From Ectocarpus siliculosus (taxonomy: Eukaryota > Sar > Phaeophyceae > Ectocarpales > Ectocarpaceae), in the NCBI GenBank assembly GCA_000310025.1, contig FN649741.1, positions 5,383,983 through 5,447,982 on the forward strand: a DNA stretch of 64,000 bases, given 5' to 3'. The position numbers and the translations under genes were made by a program. This document shows positions 1-12,929 of this stretch, piece by piece. Every line of letters starts with the position of its first letter. The stretch's first letter is position 1. The notes beneath the pieces are model-generated. The model was not told the DNA's origin. It saw nothing but the letters and a program-made list of their open reading frames with translations, and made no database searches.

Positions 1-3000
1 TAACACCTCCTCCTGCCTTTTGTTTCCCCTGATCAACGTCGCTCGCTGCTGTGTTACGCTCTGACCCCACCCCGCGCGCGATTTCGATCAGTGGGCCGAG
101 GTCGCTCTCCTCCTGGTCTCCCAACGGCTCGCCAACGCCCTCGAACCAAGGCCACAGCCGCCGCGGGCCCAGGACGACGAGACTAACAATGGCGGCGGAG
201 GCGTTACTGCGGCAGGGAACGGCAGCACGGAGGCCGGCGAGGTCCGAGAAAGCTGCCGAGGCATGGCGGCACGCCTGTCCGAGCTGGACCCGATGCACGG
301 CCGTTTCTACGAGTTTGTGGAGAAGGGCGGGACTGTGATGGGGGGACAGCAGATGCGAGGCTCGGCGCGCGAGGCAGACAGATAGGGGGCTGGCATGTCA
401 AAGCGGCTGTTACGCTTTAAGAAGGAATGGTATCCGGAGGGTGATCGGGGAGTGAGTTGTGCGGGAATGAGTCCGGAGACGGCAGGCGGCAGCGGCAAGA
501 AGCCCTACGGCTTTCAGAGTAGAAGCTGAGGTTTGCATAGATGGGCGTAAAGCGCCCACCGGACAACTCGAGCGGTTTCGCTATCCTGCGAAATAAAGCT
601 GACTGCCTCCTTCAAAAAATCCACGGCTATTTGTTATTCGTTGGTCTCTTCCGCTGGACCTAAGACTGAACGGTCAAGAGAACATCGTCCCGTATAGGGC
701 GTTGGGGATGGCGGACCCGAGGCTCTACCGAGCAGTAGAGCCCTTGTCAAACTCGCTTGAGGACGGAGGACGGAGGCAACAATGTGGTGCGTGACGTTGA
801 GGGTGCATCGGGTCTAGGGGCTCGTCCTGAGCGAGGCTTGAGAGAGTCCTTCATCCCGATGCCCGATGGGCGCAGTGAGAGCGGGGGAAGGTTCTGCGGC
901 AACAGCATTTAGAGGATATTGCGGCGTACAGGGAACTGCAGGGGGAGAGGTTCGGCTACCTTGCAATATCGGGGGCGGAAAGGGCCGTTGCGAGACGACA
1001 CGCCTTTGGGTGTGGAGCACGTGCTCTCCCGCTCTCTTTCGCAGCGCAGCTATGTAGTGCTCGGACAGTTCGGGCCGACTTCACCACATCTCATATGAGA
1101 TTTGTGGATCGACCGGAGGGACGAGCGCCTGCCTCGCTACCGTTTTGCGAGCCACTAAACGTTCCGCTACAGGGGACCGGACATGAGCTTTAGGAAGAAC
1201 GTGCGGGCAAAGTGCCGTGTCTTTCTCAACAACGACCCGGCCCGTACCGTCTTGACCAATAGAAACTGAAATCAAAAGTTTGTCGTGGGTTCGAGACCCA
1301 CATCTAAACATTGAGGTGTTTGTTTTGCTGAGACCCTGGATTCCCTGGGCCAGAGAATGGGTGACGGAAAGACTCGTCTCAGACCCTGGAACATTCTGCA
1401 GGATGTGGCGAACGAGTGATGAATGAAGCGAAACATACATATAGATAGATTGATTGGATGGATAGCAGCGCTGGCGAGGGGAGTCACCCTCCTTGGAAGT
1501 GACTACAATGACCACCACATACATACATACATGGCTCACCTCTATCGCCTCATGCCAAGGACTTGGGAGGGGCCCGAGGCGAGCGTGTGGGCGAAGGTAA
1601 AAATAACGTCCTCCGTCCCTCAAAGGACAACAGGAGCGCAACGGCCGATTCATCGGGCCAGCCAACCCCTAAATCGCCGACTGCATGCTATGCTCTCCAA
1701 CGGGTTTGAATTGGATGTACGTACCGAACTGTTGTGCGCTCCAACAAAGTAGAAATGGATTCCATCTAGGTACCGAATATTATAGTCAAATGGGGGCCAT
1801 TACCGTACCAAGCGTGTTTCCAACGATCACGAAGCGCGAAGGTTAGCTGATTAAGTTGATGCCCGCTTGAACGCTGCGTTTGCCAGTACTGACGTAGGCA
1901 GACCCTGCTTGGGAAACCTGAGTATGTGTGCTTGTGCGGCGCGATGATGCAATGCCCCGCGCCCCCCCCCCTCCTGTATTCCGATTGGGTTTGGTGTTTG
2001 AGGTGTAGCCGCCGCCCGGCCGGGTGTTTTTGGTACGGTCGTGGTGGGTTTATGGTCTCAAAGAGACACACAAGTATCGGCAGTTCCCACGTTCGCAGCG
2101 CTTCTGTGCTTTTTCTACAGTACACACTGCTCGGCTGTCTGCAACTCGAAAGGTGACGGAAAAATAAAATTTTCGCCGAGAGTGACCCAAGGCTGCCGTC
2201 GATTTTAACTGTCTGTGAAACCGCAACGCAGTAATGTTACGAGGACGGGGAAACTTGACGTCGAGCGCGAATCCTCAATTCGTATTGAGTTGATGCGCTC
2301 GTGAGTGTACATACACTTGGACGGGGGGGGGCTTGTTGCTTTCATTAGCATTTCTTTGTTGGTTGAACAAAGAAATACTGCATACTGCAGTTTTTCAAGG
2401 CGGGGGGGTGCTTGGGAAGATGTCAGCCTAGTGTAACGCCTCCTGGGAACGAGAAAAATAATACCGCGCCAAGGGTGGCACGCTGCCTCATTGTTCTTCA
2501 TGAGGGGTGTATACTACATTAATCGATATATGGCTATGCTGTGCAAGAGTTCACCGCTGGAACACGTTGATGTTTGCTCTTTCTTCGAGTGGGTTCAGGG
2601 AGTACGTATGGTGATGGCTCCCTATGCGTACCCGCTGACCTGTTGAGCGCCTGTCCAACATTTGATATTTGGAGCTGGTATTTTCAGAGGACTGATTGTG
2701 TGGGCAGCCCTTCGATTGTGTTGGCAGTCACTATGTTCGGCTCAAGTCAACTGCTACGCACAACCATACCAGATGGCTTGCCTTATCCAAGATTTGTTTG
2801 TGCCGCACTCCCTTCTCGCGTGCTCACTGATTGGTGTTTGGTTGGATCACGCCAACCTTTTCCCACTCGCGTGTGGCAAGTCCAAAAACACAAAACGAGA
2901 GGTGAGAGGAATACGGCTAGCTAGCCCGGTCGACACCAGACCCTGTCATCGTTGAAAGATTGCGGAACGCAACGCGCACCGACCACCACTCCCGAACACA

Positions 3001-3160
3001 CCAACGAACCAACGAACCAACGAACGCCTCGCCGGCGTACATCGTCATCAGCCCAACACAACACCGTCGCAACACCCGAGAGACTACTCGGCACGACCCA
3101 AGCACCGCACTAGATTCTTGGTCACAGCAAAGGACAAAACCTTGATGAGTTCTAACAAGC
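1..3160. other. No confident gene
   Basis: I find no recognisable protein domain on either strand. Short open frames exist, but none shows family motifs or a convincing exon chain. An AAATAAA sits near 591 and could be a polyadenylation signal for a transcript entering from the left edge. A short GGTTCGAGACC (about 1288-1298) resembles a pol III B box but has no partner. The last part of the stretch (about 2960-3160) is probably the 3' flank of the minus-strand ubiquitin protease gene that ends at 3161. Confidence 0.4.
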
Positions 3161-6100
3161 CTAGCCTGATCGGCGAGTGTAGGTGAGAATCAAGGCATTC
3201 TCGGTCAACACGTCTTCGTAACCGACTTTGGTGACTTTGCTGTCGTCGTATCGACGCCACTCCTCTCCAGCTAGGTGGACGAAGGCAGTGTAGTGTCCGG
3301 TCTTCGTCGTTTCGCCCTCGTGGTGAACGACACCGGTGAGGTCGTACCGCTCCGACTGTGGGTCTGTGGATCAAAAGCACAAGGCGGTGAGGGAAATGAG
3401 GTTTGAGGCCAAGAGAGGATGCAAAACATGTTGGTTGACATGATCCGAGCAGAAAGTTGGAATGCCATGAGTCTAGGGGTGGCCACTTTTTGCTGCACCG
3501 AATATCCTCATGGTGTTGTCTTACCTCCGGCGCTGCTGGCAGGCGGGCGGGTGTAGGGCGCTATGTCGATCGATTTGGGAACGTCGACATGGTGAGAGAG
3601 TTTTCTCTCGACGAACGTACCGCCGGACCTACCGCCGTCGACGTGGCAAGAAGCACACAACAATCGACAATCAGAACCAAAATGAGAGGACGAACAATCT
3701 TGCAAGGTTGAGGGTACACGCATGTGGGTCTCAATGAAGGCAATCAATGAGCTCAACAAAAAAATTGGTGCAGTCAACGTGAACAACGACGAAAATTCAC
3801 GTGGAATGTGATTTCCAGAGCACGACGCAACCATGGCAGCGACCCTTCCTGATCTACAAGTTCAACGGCCAACCTCAGGGAAACAACCATCTCTTGAACG
3901 GAACAACGCAACTCCATGAATCCATGCACGATCAGCCAAAGACCAAGGGCGGCTCACCTCACGTGCTCGAAGCGTATCAGGTAAAACAATATTGTTGGTG
4001 GGCACTGCTTGAGGGAGGTTTTTTCCTCCAGCGTGCTACGCCCTACGTCGCCAACCTGCAAAACACAAAGAAAGCGACAGAAGAAATGTACCTCATTTGC
4101 AGTTGGCCGTGCGTAGAGCGGGGAGTGCGGAGAAGAATCACATGTATGTTCCATGCCAGGAATCGGTTTCAAGGCTTAAGGGGACTTCTACTGAAGCTAT
4201 GGCCAAACTCCACACTAGGCAATGACCCCCAAGAGTTAGGAACGCTTTCGAGCAACCAAGATTGAACCGACGTGCCTGCCCATCCCGTTGTTCTGCTGTA
4301 CTGTACACCGTCGATCTGTGCGGCTTATGGCCGAATGACACGGCCTGAGTCAAATCGAGGCGTCACAAGAAACACGTCCAAGTACCTTCGTCTGGTGCCG
4401 ACAGAACGGCCATCATGCAATGGATGCCACACCAACCAACCACTGCCGCACCACCAACGAAACCACTTTTTGCACCCGACGAGATCAAGAAGAAATGTTC
4501 CATCCCCCTTGGAATGACCAACCCATAACGCGCCGGTTCTACCTGCGCTGTTCTCTTGAGCGACTCCACGACCTGCCGCAAGTGCTGAGCAGCTCTCCCG
4601 TGGTCGCCCATCTCCCGAGTCTTCGCAAGATGCGTGATCGCCTGAGAAAGAGAGTTTCGAGTACAACGATTGGAACAACCAACACTCACCTCCGTCCGAA
4701 TTCCCATCAACTCGTATCAAGCAACGCCCGGCCTCTAGCAATGGTGAGTATGTACGTTCGTAGACTGCGTGGCCCGTGTGGAGCACCTCGTCGGCAAGCA
4801 GTCTACGCACTGTCACGAATACAGTACAGGCGTAGAGCAACAGACCCCCCCACAAGTTAGCAGGGCGAGCAAATTTTGCCGAAGGATCTTTGGCGACTGG
4901 ATACGTACCTGTTGTCGCCCATGAAACAGTTACCCTACACAATATTAGTGATACCGGACAGCGGAGCGGAGAAATGAAACAACGCAAGGGTTTGAATGAT
5001 CGGCATACATACCTCGAGCAGCAGGACCACCACGTCGTCGACCCCACCAAGCGTCACGAACGTCTGCATCGCTTCCGCCGTCGTTCCTTGGCGAAGTATT
5101 GGCTGTTCGTGGACGGGCGGCACACAAAGTCGTACAGAGAAAGCGAATGGCTACCGGATCAAGGAGTTGAACATATGCAGCCCTGAGCGTGACGATTGGG
5201 AGAGTTATGAAGGGTGAGCCAAGATACACAGGTGAAGCTGGAATCCGCCCCGAAGTCCCAAGCACTGGCTGGAAAAAGCCTGCCACACTGAAACACGACT
5301 GGATTCCATTCATTCGTTCTTTTCTGGAGACCTCCACGGCTGAAACAAGTACAGTCGACACCGATACTCAGGCTTGCCATAGTCAATTTTTCGGGAGAAA
5401 CATCAAGGGGTTTGCACATAGGTCCGGCGAGTGGATAGAGCGACGGAGACTATTTGTCAACACGTTTCGAACGCGCAGCCTGTAGCACAAGGCTCCAGTG
5501 CCAGAAGGTGTGGCCACAGCCGGCATACCCTTCCCCACAAGACGCGAAATGGGTCCATCGCCGACACATCAGAGAAGCCATGCGATTTCCTCGAGTAGAA
5601 GGCCACAGGAACAATGATGTGCGCGTGTGAAGAAACAACAATGACTTACCCGCAGCCGAGATTCCGCTGATGCGACCGCTTGTCGAATTGCGGCCGTTGG
5701 TCCCCCTAGCCCAGGGTTCATTGCCGCCAACGCCTGCGAATCTCGATCGCGCCGCACATCGAAATGGTAAGTGGTAGGAGATGTGAGGGTGAGGTCGCGA
5801 AGTCCGGGATGAAGAAAACAAGGCTGGCAAAGAAGTGACGCTCGGGTTAGACTCCATTGGATACGCAAAAAAGAAAACGAAGCAACACATCGCCCAACGC
5901 TGCTCGTTCCCACCCGATGTGGGCACAGAACAGATGTCACGCAGGCAGTTGACAACGTAGTGTGGGCTGCTTGGTAGAAGTGGAGTCATGTAAGTCAGGC
6001 CCCGGCGTTGGGCAGGGTTCGGCCACGGGTAAGAAGCAGATATGGACAGTTTCGGTGAAGCTACAGCAATGTGGGGAGGGAGGAATTTGATCCACCACAG

Positions 6101-9100
6101 GAACGAAGCAGGTCGGAACCCGAACAATCAGTGAGGGGTTCAATACGAAAGAGGTAAAGCAACCAGACAAAAGTTCACCTGTTGAGAGTCGAGGAGGAGG
6201 AAAGATGCCAGTCGGCAATCACGTTGTTGTCCAGAGCAAACGGGCGCATTCAAAACGGTGCATACAGAAAGGGGGTGTAAACGGGACGGATTCACGGATG
6301 TGGTGAAGAGGCACATGACTAACATATCATCAACGAGTGCTTCTTGTAGAGGTAAATCAGTACACAATAGGCAACTTATTCACTTGAGTTATCTAACTGA
6401 ACAGCAACATCGCCAACCTGGTCAAGGAGAATATTGGAGACGGTGTGGTAGGATTGCTCGGTCGCCAGCGCTTCCTTGACCGCCTCCGACAGCAACCCTG
6501 TTCTCCTCCACGCGTTGCCGCAGCGTCTTCAAACACTCGCCCTTTCGAGTTCGCACCTTGAGTGCAGGGTCGAAACAGTAGAAAAAAGTGGAGCTGAGGC
6601 CTACGTGATGGATCGAGAGGCAGTGGTCCAACATCTCCCGTGATATCGCGTACCTACCTAAGCCACCAGTCCAACACGCCACCGGTAAACGGCCAGCGTG
6701 ACCACAGAGGTCGAGGAAGTCTCTTCGACGTACACACGCAGCTTTTACAACGAGTATGTACTCCTCTACCGTACCCGTTGCCTCCTCTGATCCCGGTTCT
6801 ACACAAGGACCTACCCACCTACCAGTACCCACCTAGCGGAACGAGGAGGAGCAAGTAAGAAAAAAACAACTAAAACAGCGGACGGAAGAAACCCATGTAT
6901 TCGTAGCGAATAGGGCACGCCGGACGGAAAACAATACAGAGGTATGCATTCAATCGGCACAGCGATACCGGGCAGAAGAACGATACCTCGGCGAGTCCCT
7001 GGCACCCGTGGCACCCAGAGGGGATGGTCTTCGTGGAGAACTTCTGTAGAGCCGTAGGTTGTCGCAAAATGGGGCACGCAGCAGCAAGGGGTATCATGTG
7101 AGATGGTGAGACCATTTCACTCGGGCCCCATTGCTCAGAATCGACAAAACTGAAGCTGATGTCTGTGCGGTTTCGAACAGTAACGACGACGCAGGCGGCG
7201 GTGACATAAAAAACAACAACGGAATACAGCCCGTACCTCCTTCAGGAGCTCCTCAAGTCGGGGCAGCGTATTTCCGTCGGGCAACAACGTCACCGTGAGG
7301 GTGTGCTCCTTGGGTGGATCTGGCGTCGACACCTGAACGTGTCGGGAGCGTTTCAACGGGTAAATTTTAGCGAAAATGTCATACACGGAACAGCGTCGCA
7401 AAAACGATGTTGGAAGTGGAGGTTGTGTGCGTTTTCGGGAATGGTAAGGGGTAAACTGTTTGCAAGGACGAATGAACTGTCAGTGCTCTAGGCCGATCTG
7501 TCAGGACGAGGCCCTACGCTATATCCTCAACAACCCTGTACCTGCTGAGGCACAAAGATGAGACCGCGCAGGTGGTTGTTGGGCGTTTGCTTCAAAACAG
7601 GCATGTGGCTGTCATCTCGACTCGTCGGGGTGACTCGGCCTGTCCTTTGCGTGAGTATATTTCAAACGTCGACGGCAACCTCGACCCGGTTTCATGTGTC
7701 AGGGGTCCTCAAGTACTAGAGCGTAGCATGCATTACCCACCGACCCCGCCACCCTCACTCACATGGCCGCAGCTGCACACATGCTCCGAGGCCACTACAG
7801 GCGTCATGTCCACCATCGCCTTTTTTAACATGTCGGCCTGAAGAAGTCAAACGTAGGGTTGAGAGGGGGCTGAAACGATGACGGCACTGGTAGGCGGGTG
7901 GAGGAGAAGAGGAAGATATGAACAGTGACACGTCGCGGGGGGGCGGAGGCGCGGGGTGCGATCTGGCAGAATCTTCTGGAATGAAAGTGGCCGCTAGATA
8001 CTTTGCAACGTCGAGTCTCCAACTCCAGGTTGAAGCCTGCAACATGTGAGAGGAGATATTGAAAGCACGTTGTACGCAATGTTGAGCGAAACGAGAGCGC
8101 AGCAGATCGGCACGAGCCGTACAAGAATTACTACGCAGGTGTAGGTGAAAGGCGCCTCACCCCCGTGTACCCTCACCCTTTGGAGGTCACCGGCAACGCT
8201 TGAAAGCTGCTTGTTGGGCAGATCGAAGCGTGCAACTTTGGTACACAGACGAGAATATGAAGAGTCGAACGGTCTGCGACAAAAGCCGCACACGGTCACA
8301 TTCAACTAGAACAGCAACGACAATCGTGGAAGAACTGACACTAGAAGTGCAGATACAACTCTCATGTTCTATGTCGGAGTTTTTCGGTGCGGTAGAGAAT
8401 TCCCCTCGCTTATAGTAAAAAAACAGATGCAATGCCTGCACAATGCAATAAATGCAGTCAAACGTTTCAAAAGAAGCGCACTTGCCACTTGAAACCTTTC
8501 AGTGCACGAATGAGGCCAAGAGACCAGACGCCAGTGTACGTGAGTCCTGTCCCAGCAAACAAGAGAGATCTACGTACAATAGCTGGCTGGGTCGACGATT
8601 GCGCACGCTTGTCCGAATCCACCTCAAAAACAACCGACCGAGGCCGTGTCATGCTGTTCGCCACCCACCCCTTTGACAACAAGTAACCCTAACCTCACGG
8701 GATACGCCCCCTCGTTGAACGCAAGGCTGCGTAAAATGATAGGGTTGGCGCGGAAGCATGGACCAGTCCTTGCGTTGCCGCGCTACATAGTCCGGAAGAA
8801 ACATCCGCCCCAAGTTCTCAACCGGTACTTCCAAATGTACATCAAAACAAAGAGAGTCTGGAAAGTTGACCATGTGTTCGTTCTCGCCCCCACCCCCTCG
8901 TCGCCCTCCGAAGCTTCGGAAAACGCGTCCAGGAGCTTGATGAGGACGAGGTGAGCATCCCCCTGCTGGCCTTGAACCAGCTGTCACGTCAAAAGATCAG
9001 GGCGTAAACAAGTTGCCGAAAATCAGAAACGGAATGACGGAATTGGTGTGAGCGCTGGTTGTGGTGCGTGGTGGAATCAGACGGTTCGACGCTGAACCTC

Positions 9101-10026
9101 TGCCCTGGAGTCGATTGTTGATACTATTTCTTCAAATGCTACTTTACGATTGGCACGTAGCATGTACTCCAAGGGTTGAGATACTCGCGCCGCCAGAACA
9201 AGAAGGAGGATGGTGCAGGCTAGGCTTGAGATTGTGTACTTACCAGAACAACGGAAGCAGAGTTCGTGAGGACAAAGGAAGCAGAGTCGTGAGGTACGAG
9301 TTGCTACACACAACTCAGGCCAGCGTTGAGCGGAGTCTGCTCATATGGCGCACCCAAAATGAAGAACAAAACCAGAAAAATTCGGACGGGTAAATTATTG
9401 AAGTACAGTGCAACCCCAAAACGTTTCATGTGCACAGCTGCTGATTGCTGATTGTGTTAATGCACATTGATTCACACAACGCCGACACCCTCCAAAAAGC
9501 TCTCGAAAAGCAACCCCACTTGTTCCCTGTTTCCCGGTCCCTGCGGCCTCGACCCTTCCTGTAAAGTTTACATAGTTCAGATGATGACCAAGTTTGTGTA
9601 TTTTTTTCACCACCGTCCGTCGGTGCCAACAAGTTGCCAGGAGACCAGCAGCTTCACCGGACACCACTGGGTTTCCCGTGTGGGGACGGGAATAGACGCG
9701 CCGGGCAGGTAGGTATGCCCCAAAAGCAGTGACTGACTTGATGCAATGCAGCCACTTTTAATAACCATTCAAGCAAAAAGTGCTGTTGTTGTATCTAAGA
9801 GGCAGGCCTAACAGGAAACACATCCTTTCGGGTTTTTGCCTCGGCTACAGATCAACCAACCCTGGTTTCTTCTTGAAGGTGAAAGAACGCACCTTCGTCA
9901 TGGCGGCCACCCCTTTAGCAGCCGCCTTCTGCTTCGCGTTCTTGGCAGCCCCTCCGCGATCTGTGCGTTTATAGCAAGACAATCAGCAAGGAAGCGCGCA
10001 AAATCGAGAACAACACGCAAAACTTG

Positions 10027-10068
<42 letters not shown>

Positions 10069-11051
10069 AGAGAGAGGGAGAGAGAAGTGCCAACCGGAGC
10101 AAGTTTTTCGTGTGTACAGAGCCTGTTGACTCGCAGGCCGGGTTCACTTTGGCCAGCATATGGTTCTTCAGATCTGCACTGAGACGGCCTCGTTTCTTGG
10201 CAAGACCATAACAGCGTGAAACACCCCGCTCCGGCGGGAAGAGGAGACATCGACGCGGAAAAAATGAAAAAAGCTGTGGATGAAGAGATTTCGAAGCCTC
10301 AGCCCTCCACACGCCGTAGGTACAATACGTGGAATAGGACGTTGACTTCCCCTGCGTTGCCGACCTCGTCATGGGCGTGTGAGACGGGCACGAGCAAGTT
10401 GCGCGTTATGGTTGCCTCCACATGATTTAGCGAGATTAGTTTCGGCCAGATTAGTTCGTGTTTCGAGCCCTGTGCTTCTCTGTTTCCAAATCTAGGCGGT
10501 GCGACATCACAGGTGGAGGTCGACCCCCCTTCCCCACAATGTCGGATGCCCTCGCCCCCTTGTGGAGACCTTGACAAGGTCGAACACCTTGGAAAAGACT
10601 TCCAAGGCCTCGAAAGGGGAGAAATCGAGGTAAAATCGAGGCCTTGGTTGTCTTCTCCAAGGTGTTCGACCTTGTCAAGGTCTCCACAAGGGGGCGAGGG
10701 CATCCGACATTGTGGGGAAGGGGTGTGGACGTCCACCTGTGATGCATCCACCAATTGTTTTTTAGCGGTTATGTGCCTTCTAAGTTGTTGTTATTGATGT
10801 CGCTATTGTTTTCTCTTCCGACGGGCATGCTTGGCGTGTGGTCGCGCGCTTAGCTTCAGGAAAGCAAGGGTCCTGAAAGGCACATGTGTACACATCTCCC
10901 ATATCTCACCGCCTGTGGAGCTCGTACCGGCACTGCTGGTAGTGAGGGGGGTCGTGAGGTAGGCCGCTAGCCCCTCGCGAAGCTGCGGGCAGTGGCGTAG
11001 CAGCTGCACAACTGCGTTCACGCAGCACAAATTTGCCCCATTTGGAGCCCC
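3161..11051 (-). CDS. Ubiquitin-specific protease (USP/UBP, peptidase C19), multi-exon
   Basis: Cysteine protease that removes ubiquitin from proteins. The terminal exon, 3363-3161, carries the His box: GVVHHEG then TGHYTAFV, followed by WRRYDDS and ending ILTYTRRSG-stop. The exon at 3606-3525 (RKLSHHVDVPKSIDIAPYT) and the exon at 4055-3963 (LKQCPPTILFYLIRFEH) match the core USP strands just before it. Phases join cleanly across these three exons. The Cys box is in 11051-10910: GANLCCVNAVVQLLRHCP fits the family's GNTCYMNxxLQ pattern, with the first of the two cysteines as nucleophile. Between them lie exon-like segments with good GT/AG borders: 8235-8177, 7332-7237 (beta-rich, like a UBL insert), 6497-6418, 5733-5650, 5102-5013 and 4641-4543. 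Their order is certain, but their membership in this gene is inferred. Exons for the usual QDAHE box were not found. The true 5' end is unknown and may lie as far as 15.1 kb. Confidence 0.72.
10029..10086. repeat. (GA)n microsatellite
   Basis: Near-perfect GA dinucleotide run with one CGC interruption, inside the presumed intron between the Cys-box exon and downstream exons of the minus-strand ubiquitin protease. On the coding strand it is a CT tract, a common composition of introns in this window. Confidence 0.9.
10505..10744. mobile_element. Foldback / MITE-like inverted repeat, 240 bp
   Basis: Two arms of 109 bp (10505-10613 and 10636-10744) are inverted copies differing at only a handful of positions. 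They are separated by a 22-bp spacer. The ends read CATCACAGGTGG inward from both sides. Within each arm GACCTTGACAAGGTC is itself a small palindrome. No ORF of transposase type is present, and I could not find an unambiguous target-site duplication. It lies in an intron of the ubiquitin protease gene. It is best read as a non-autonomous DNA transposon or foldback element. A hairpin small-RNA locus is the alternative. Confidence 0.7.
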
Positions 11052-12030
11052 CTGTAGCCGGGATTCGTTGGCGCACGGACAACCAGGCGGTCGACGATAG
11101 GGCAGCAGTCAGGACTTTCGTTGCAGATCGGGAAAAGACTGGCACCTACTGCATCGCAGAAAGCGTGCTGTGTGGACATGGGAACCGACCAAGGCATGCA
11201 AAGATCAGCATACTAGATGCGGGGCACGCATACCTGCAATGTTTGGATCCGGGTGCTGGGTGTTCACGATTTGTGACAGCTACAATATCATGGGTGTCCA
11301 CGATTTTGCGACCCTTGATTTCAGTACGTTGCACTTCTCTTGCACGTTGGCTATACAGTACCGCACTGCTGCGATGAAAGTCGTCCCCATCACGTCATGC
11401 GACGCGTGGTGCGGCGGTGGCTTCAAGCACGAACGCCGAAGGGATCCCCACGACCCAAGAAAAAAAAGAAGACTCAGTTTTAAGTGAGCTGCCTGTACCC
11501 TTACATCAAAGAACCATGTAGTAGTTCGAGGAGCACTCACCGGGGGGCGCAAGGTGTGAGCGGCAGCTGTGGAGCCGGCGGCTTCGGCTTCTGCTTCTCG
11601 CCGTCGTGCAAGGAGGCATAGATATAATATTGAGCGCTCTTTTCAGTTCTGCTGGGACTACTCCTGCTGCTGTGTTTGGCGATGGCGCGTGGCAATCGAT
11701 GTTAAAATGTGGTGGTGAAGTTGAGAATATTAATATTTCCCATTGGCGTCTTCGAAACACTCGTCGGCCGCGGGAAACACACCATGTGCTGGATGGAGCA
11801 TCACCCGGATTCTCAATGAATGTGTCCCATTAACAACACGTGTTTGTAACCAAGAAGAGCAGTAGCAGTGATTACAAACGTTCCTTGTTCTCATCCGGCC
11901 GAGCTGGGGAAGTTGAGCCTTACGTAGTAAATAGCATTGCTCGAAATGGCATCGGCTTGTAGACGGGGTACACGTGATGCATTTCTTGTCATATGCGATA
12001 TTGAGGGATCGTTCGAAATCAATTCCCTCG
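11052..12030. other. Unassigned stretch upstream of the USP Cys-box exon
   Basis: No recognisable domain on either strand. If the USP gene extends to the coding-looking segments at 12.0-15.1 kb, this is intron sequence. If not, it is the promoter and 5' region of the USP gene. I see no feature that decides between the two. Confidence 0.35.
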
Positions 12031-12929
12031 GTCACCTTTTGCCCGCCGGTGGTCGCCTTCTCTCCGCTCGCCGCAGGTGCTTCACCCTCACCGCACCCCT
12101 GTGTTCCACCGGCATCAGCATCGCCCGGCCGCGTCGATGAGGCTGGTCCGGTGGCCAAAGGCGCGGAAGCAGCCGCGTTGTTGTCGTCGTCGCCAAGGCG
12201 TCGGCCTCGCTTGCGACGTCGAGCCACGGCGGGCGGCGAGGGCGGCCCTCGCTTCGCCCTCCCGCGCCTTCTTCGCGGCCTTCGCCAGTAACTTCTCTGC
12301 TCGGCGGGCTCTGGCAGCGACTTGAGCAGCGGTTGGCGCAGCCGACTTCCCCCCCCCCCTGTTTTGGGGCCCATGACGTTTCCCTTAGCTCGAGGAGCGC
12401 GTCGCCCCCCGACGGATTCCAGCGTTCCCTTAACTTCCTGGCCGGCACGGGTTGGTGCATCGTGCTCAACCATCGGCGCCTTTTCGCCGTCCTTCTTCGT
12501 CTCCTCTCAAACAGGCGCAGCTGCAGCACCGCCGTCGCCGCCCCGAGAAGCGTGCGGTACTGCATCGGACCCTCCCTCGCCCGTGCTAACGGAGGCGGAC
12601 ACGCCCCTCGATCGACCGAGGGGCGTGTATCCCACGCTAGGCGCCGCGACAACCCCTCCCTCTCCCGTGCTAACGCAGGCGGACACACCCCTCGATCGAC
12701 CGAGGGGCGTGTATCGCACGCTAGGCCTAAGGCTAGGCAGAACGGCCGAAGAATCCACGGAGGAGGTCTGAGCCTCCTGCACTCCACCAACGCCTTCCTC
12801 GCCCGTGCTGGTGGGGGCGGACACGTCCCTCGATCGACCGAGAGGCGCGTATCCCACACTACGGACGGGCGAATAGTCAACGGCAGCCGATGCCGGAGAA
12901 GAACTGCCGGAGATCTCACCATCGGGCAC
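12031..12929 (-). CDS. Probable low-complexity coding segment with three tandem repeats
   Basis: Unrecognised. On the minus strand a long open frame runs through 12929-12507. It contains three imperfect repeats of about 28 residues built on YTPLGRSRGVSA and STGEGG. These are followed, in another frame nearer 12.3-12.2 kb, by a charged Ala/Arg/Lys-rich helix-like stretch (AQVAARARRAEKLLAKAAKK). The composition and the regular repeat suggest real coding sequence on this strand, perhaps the N-terminal part of the ubiquitin protease gene downstream, but there is no family match. The plus strand is also open here because the repeat is partly palindromic, so strand choice is not certain. Confidence 0.35.
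12595..12855. repeat. Three copies of a palindromic repeat
   Basis: CCCCTCGATCGACCGAGGGG-type hairpins occur near 12605, 12690 and 12830 (the last diverged), spaced about 85 and 140 bp. Each forms a strong stem with an ATCGAC loop. They coincide with the repeated LGRSRG codons of the putative minus-strand reading frame, so the palindrome may be a by-product of protein repeat expansion. Confidence 0.75.

Noticed and set aside
1280-1312. Possible tRNA or SINE B box, GTGGGTTCGAGACCCAC
   Set aside because: The T-arm-like hairpin is good, but no A box, matching acceptor stem or terminal repeats were found upstream or downstream.
8649-8987. Possible additional USP exon (DVHLEVPVENLGRMFLPDY)
   Set aside because: Plausible acceptor and composition but no convincing donor and no family match, so it was not added to the model.
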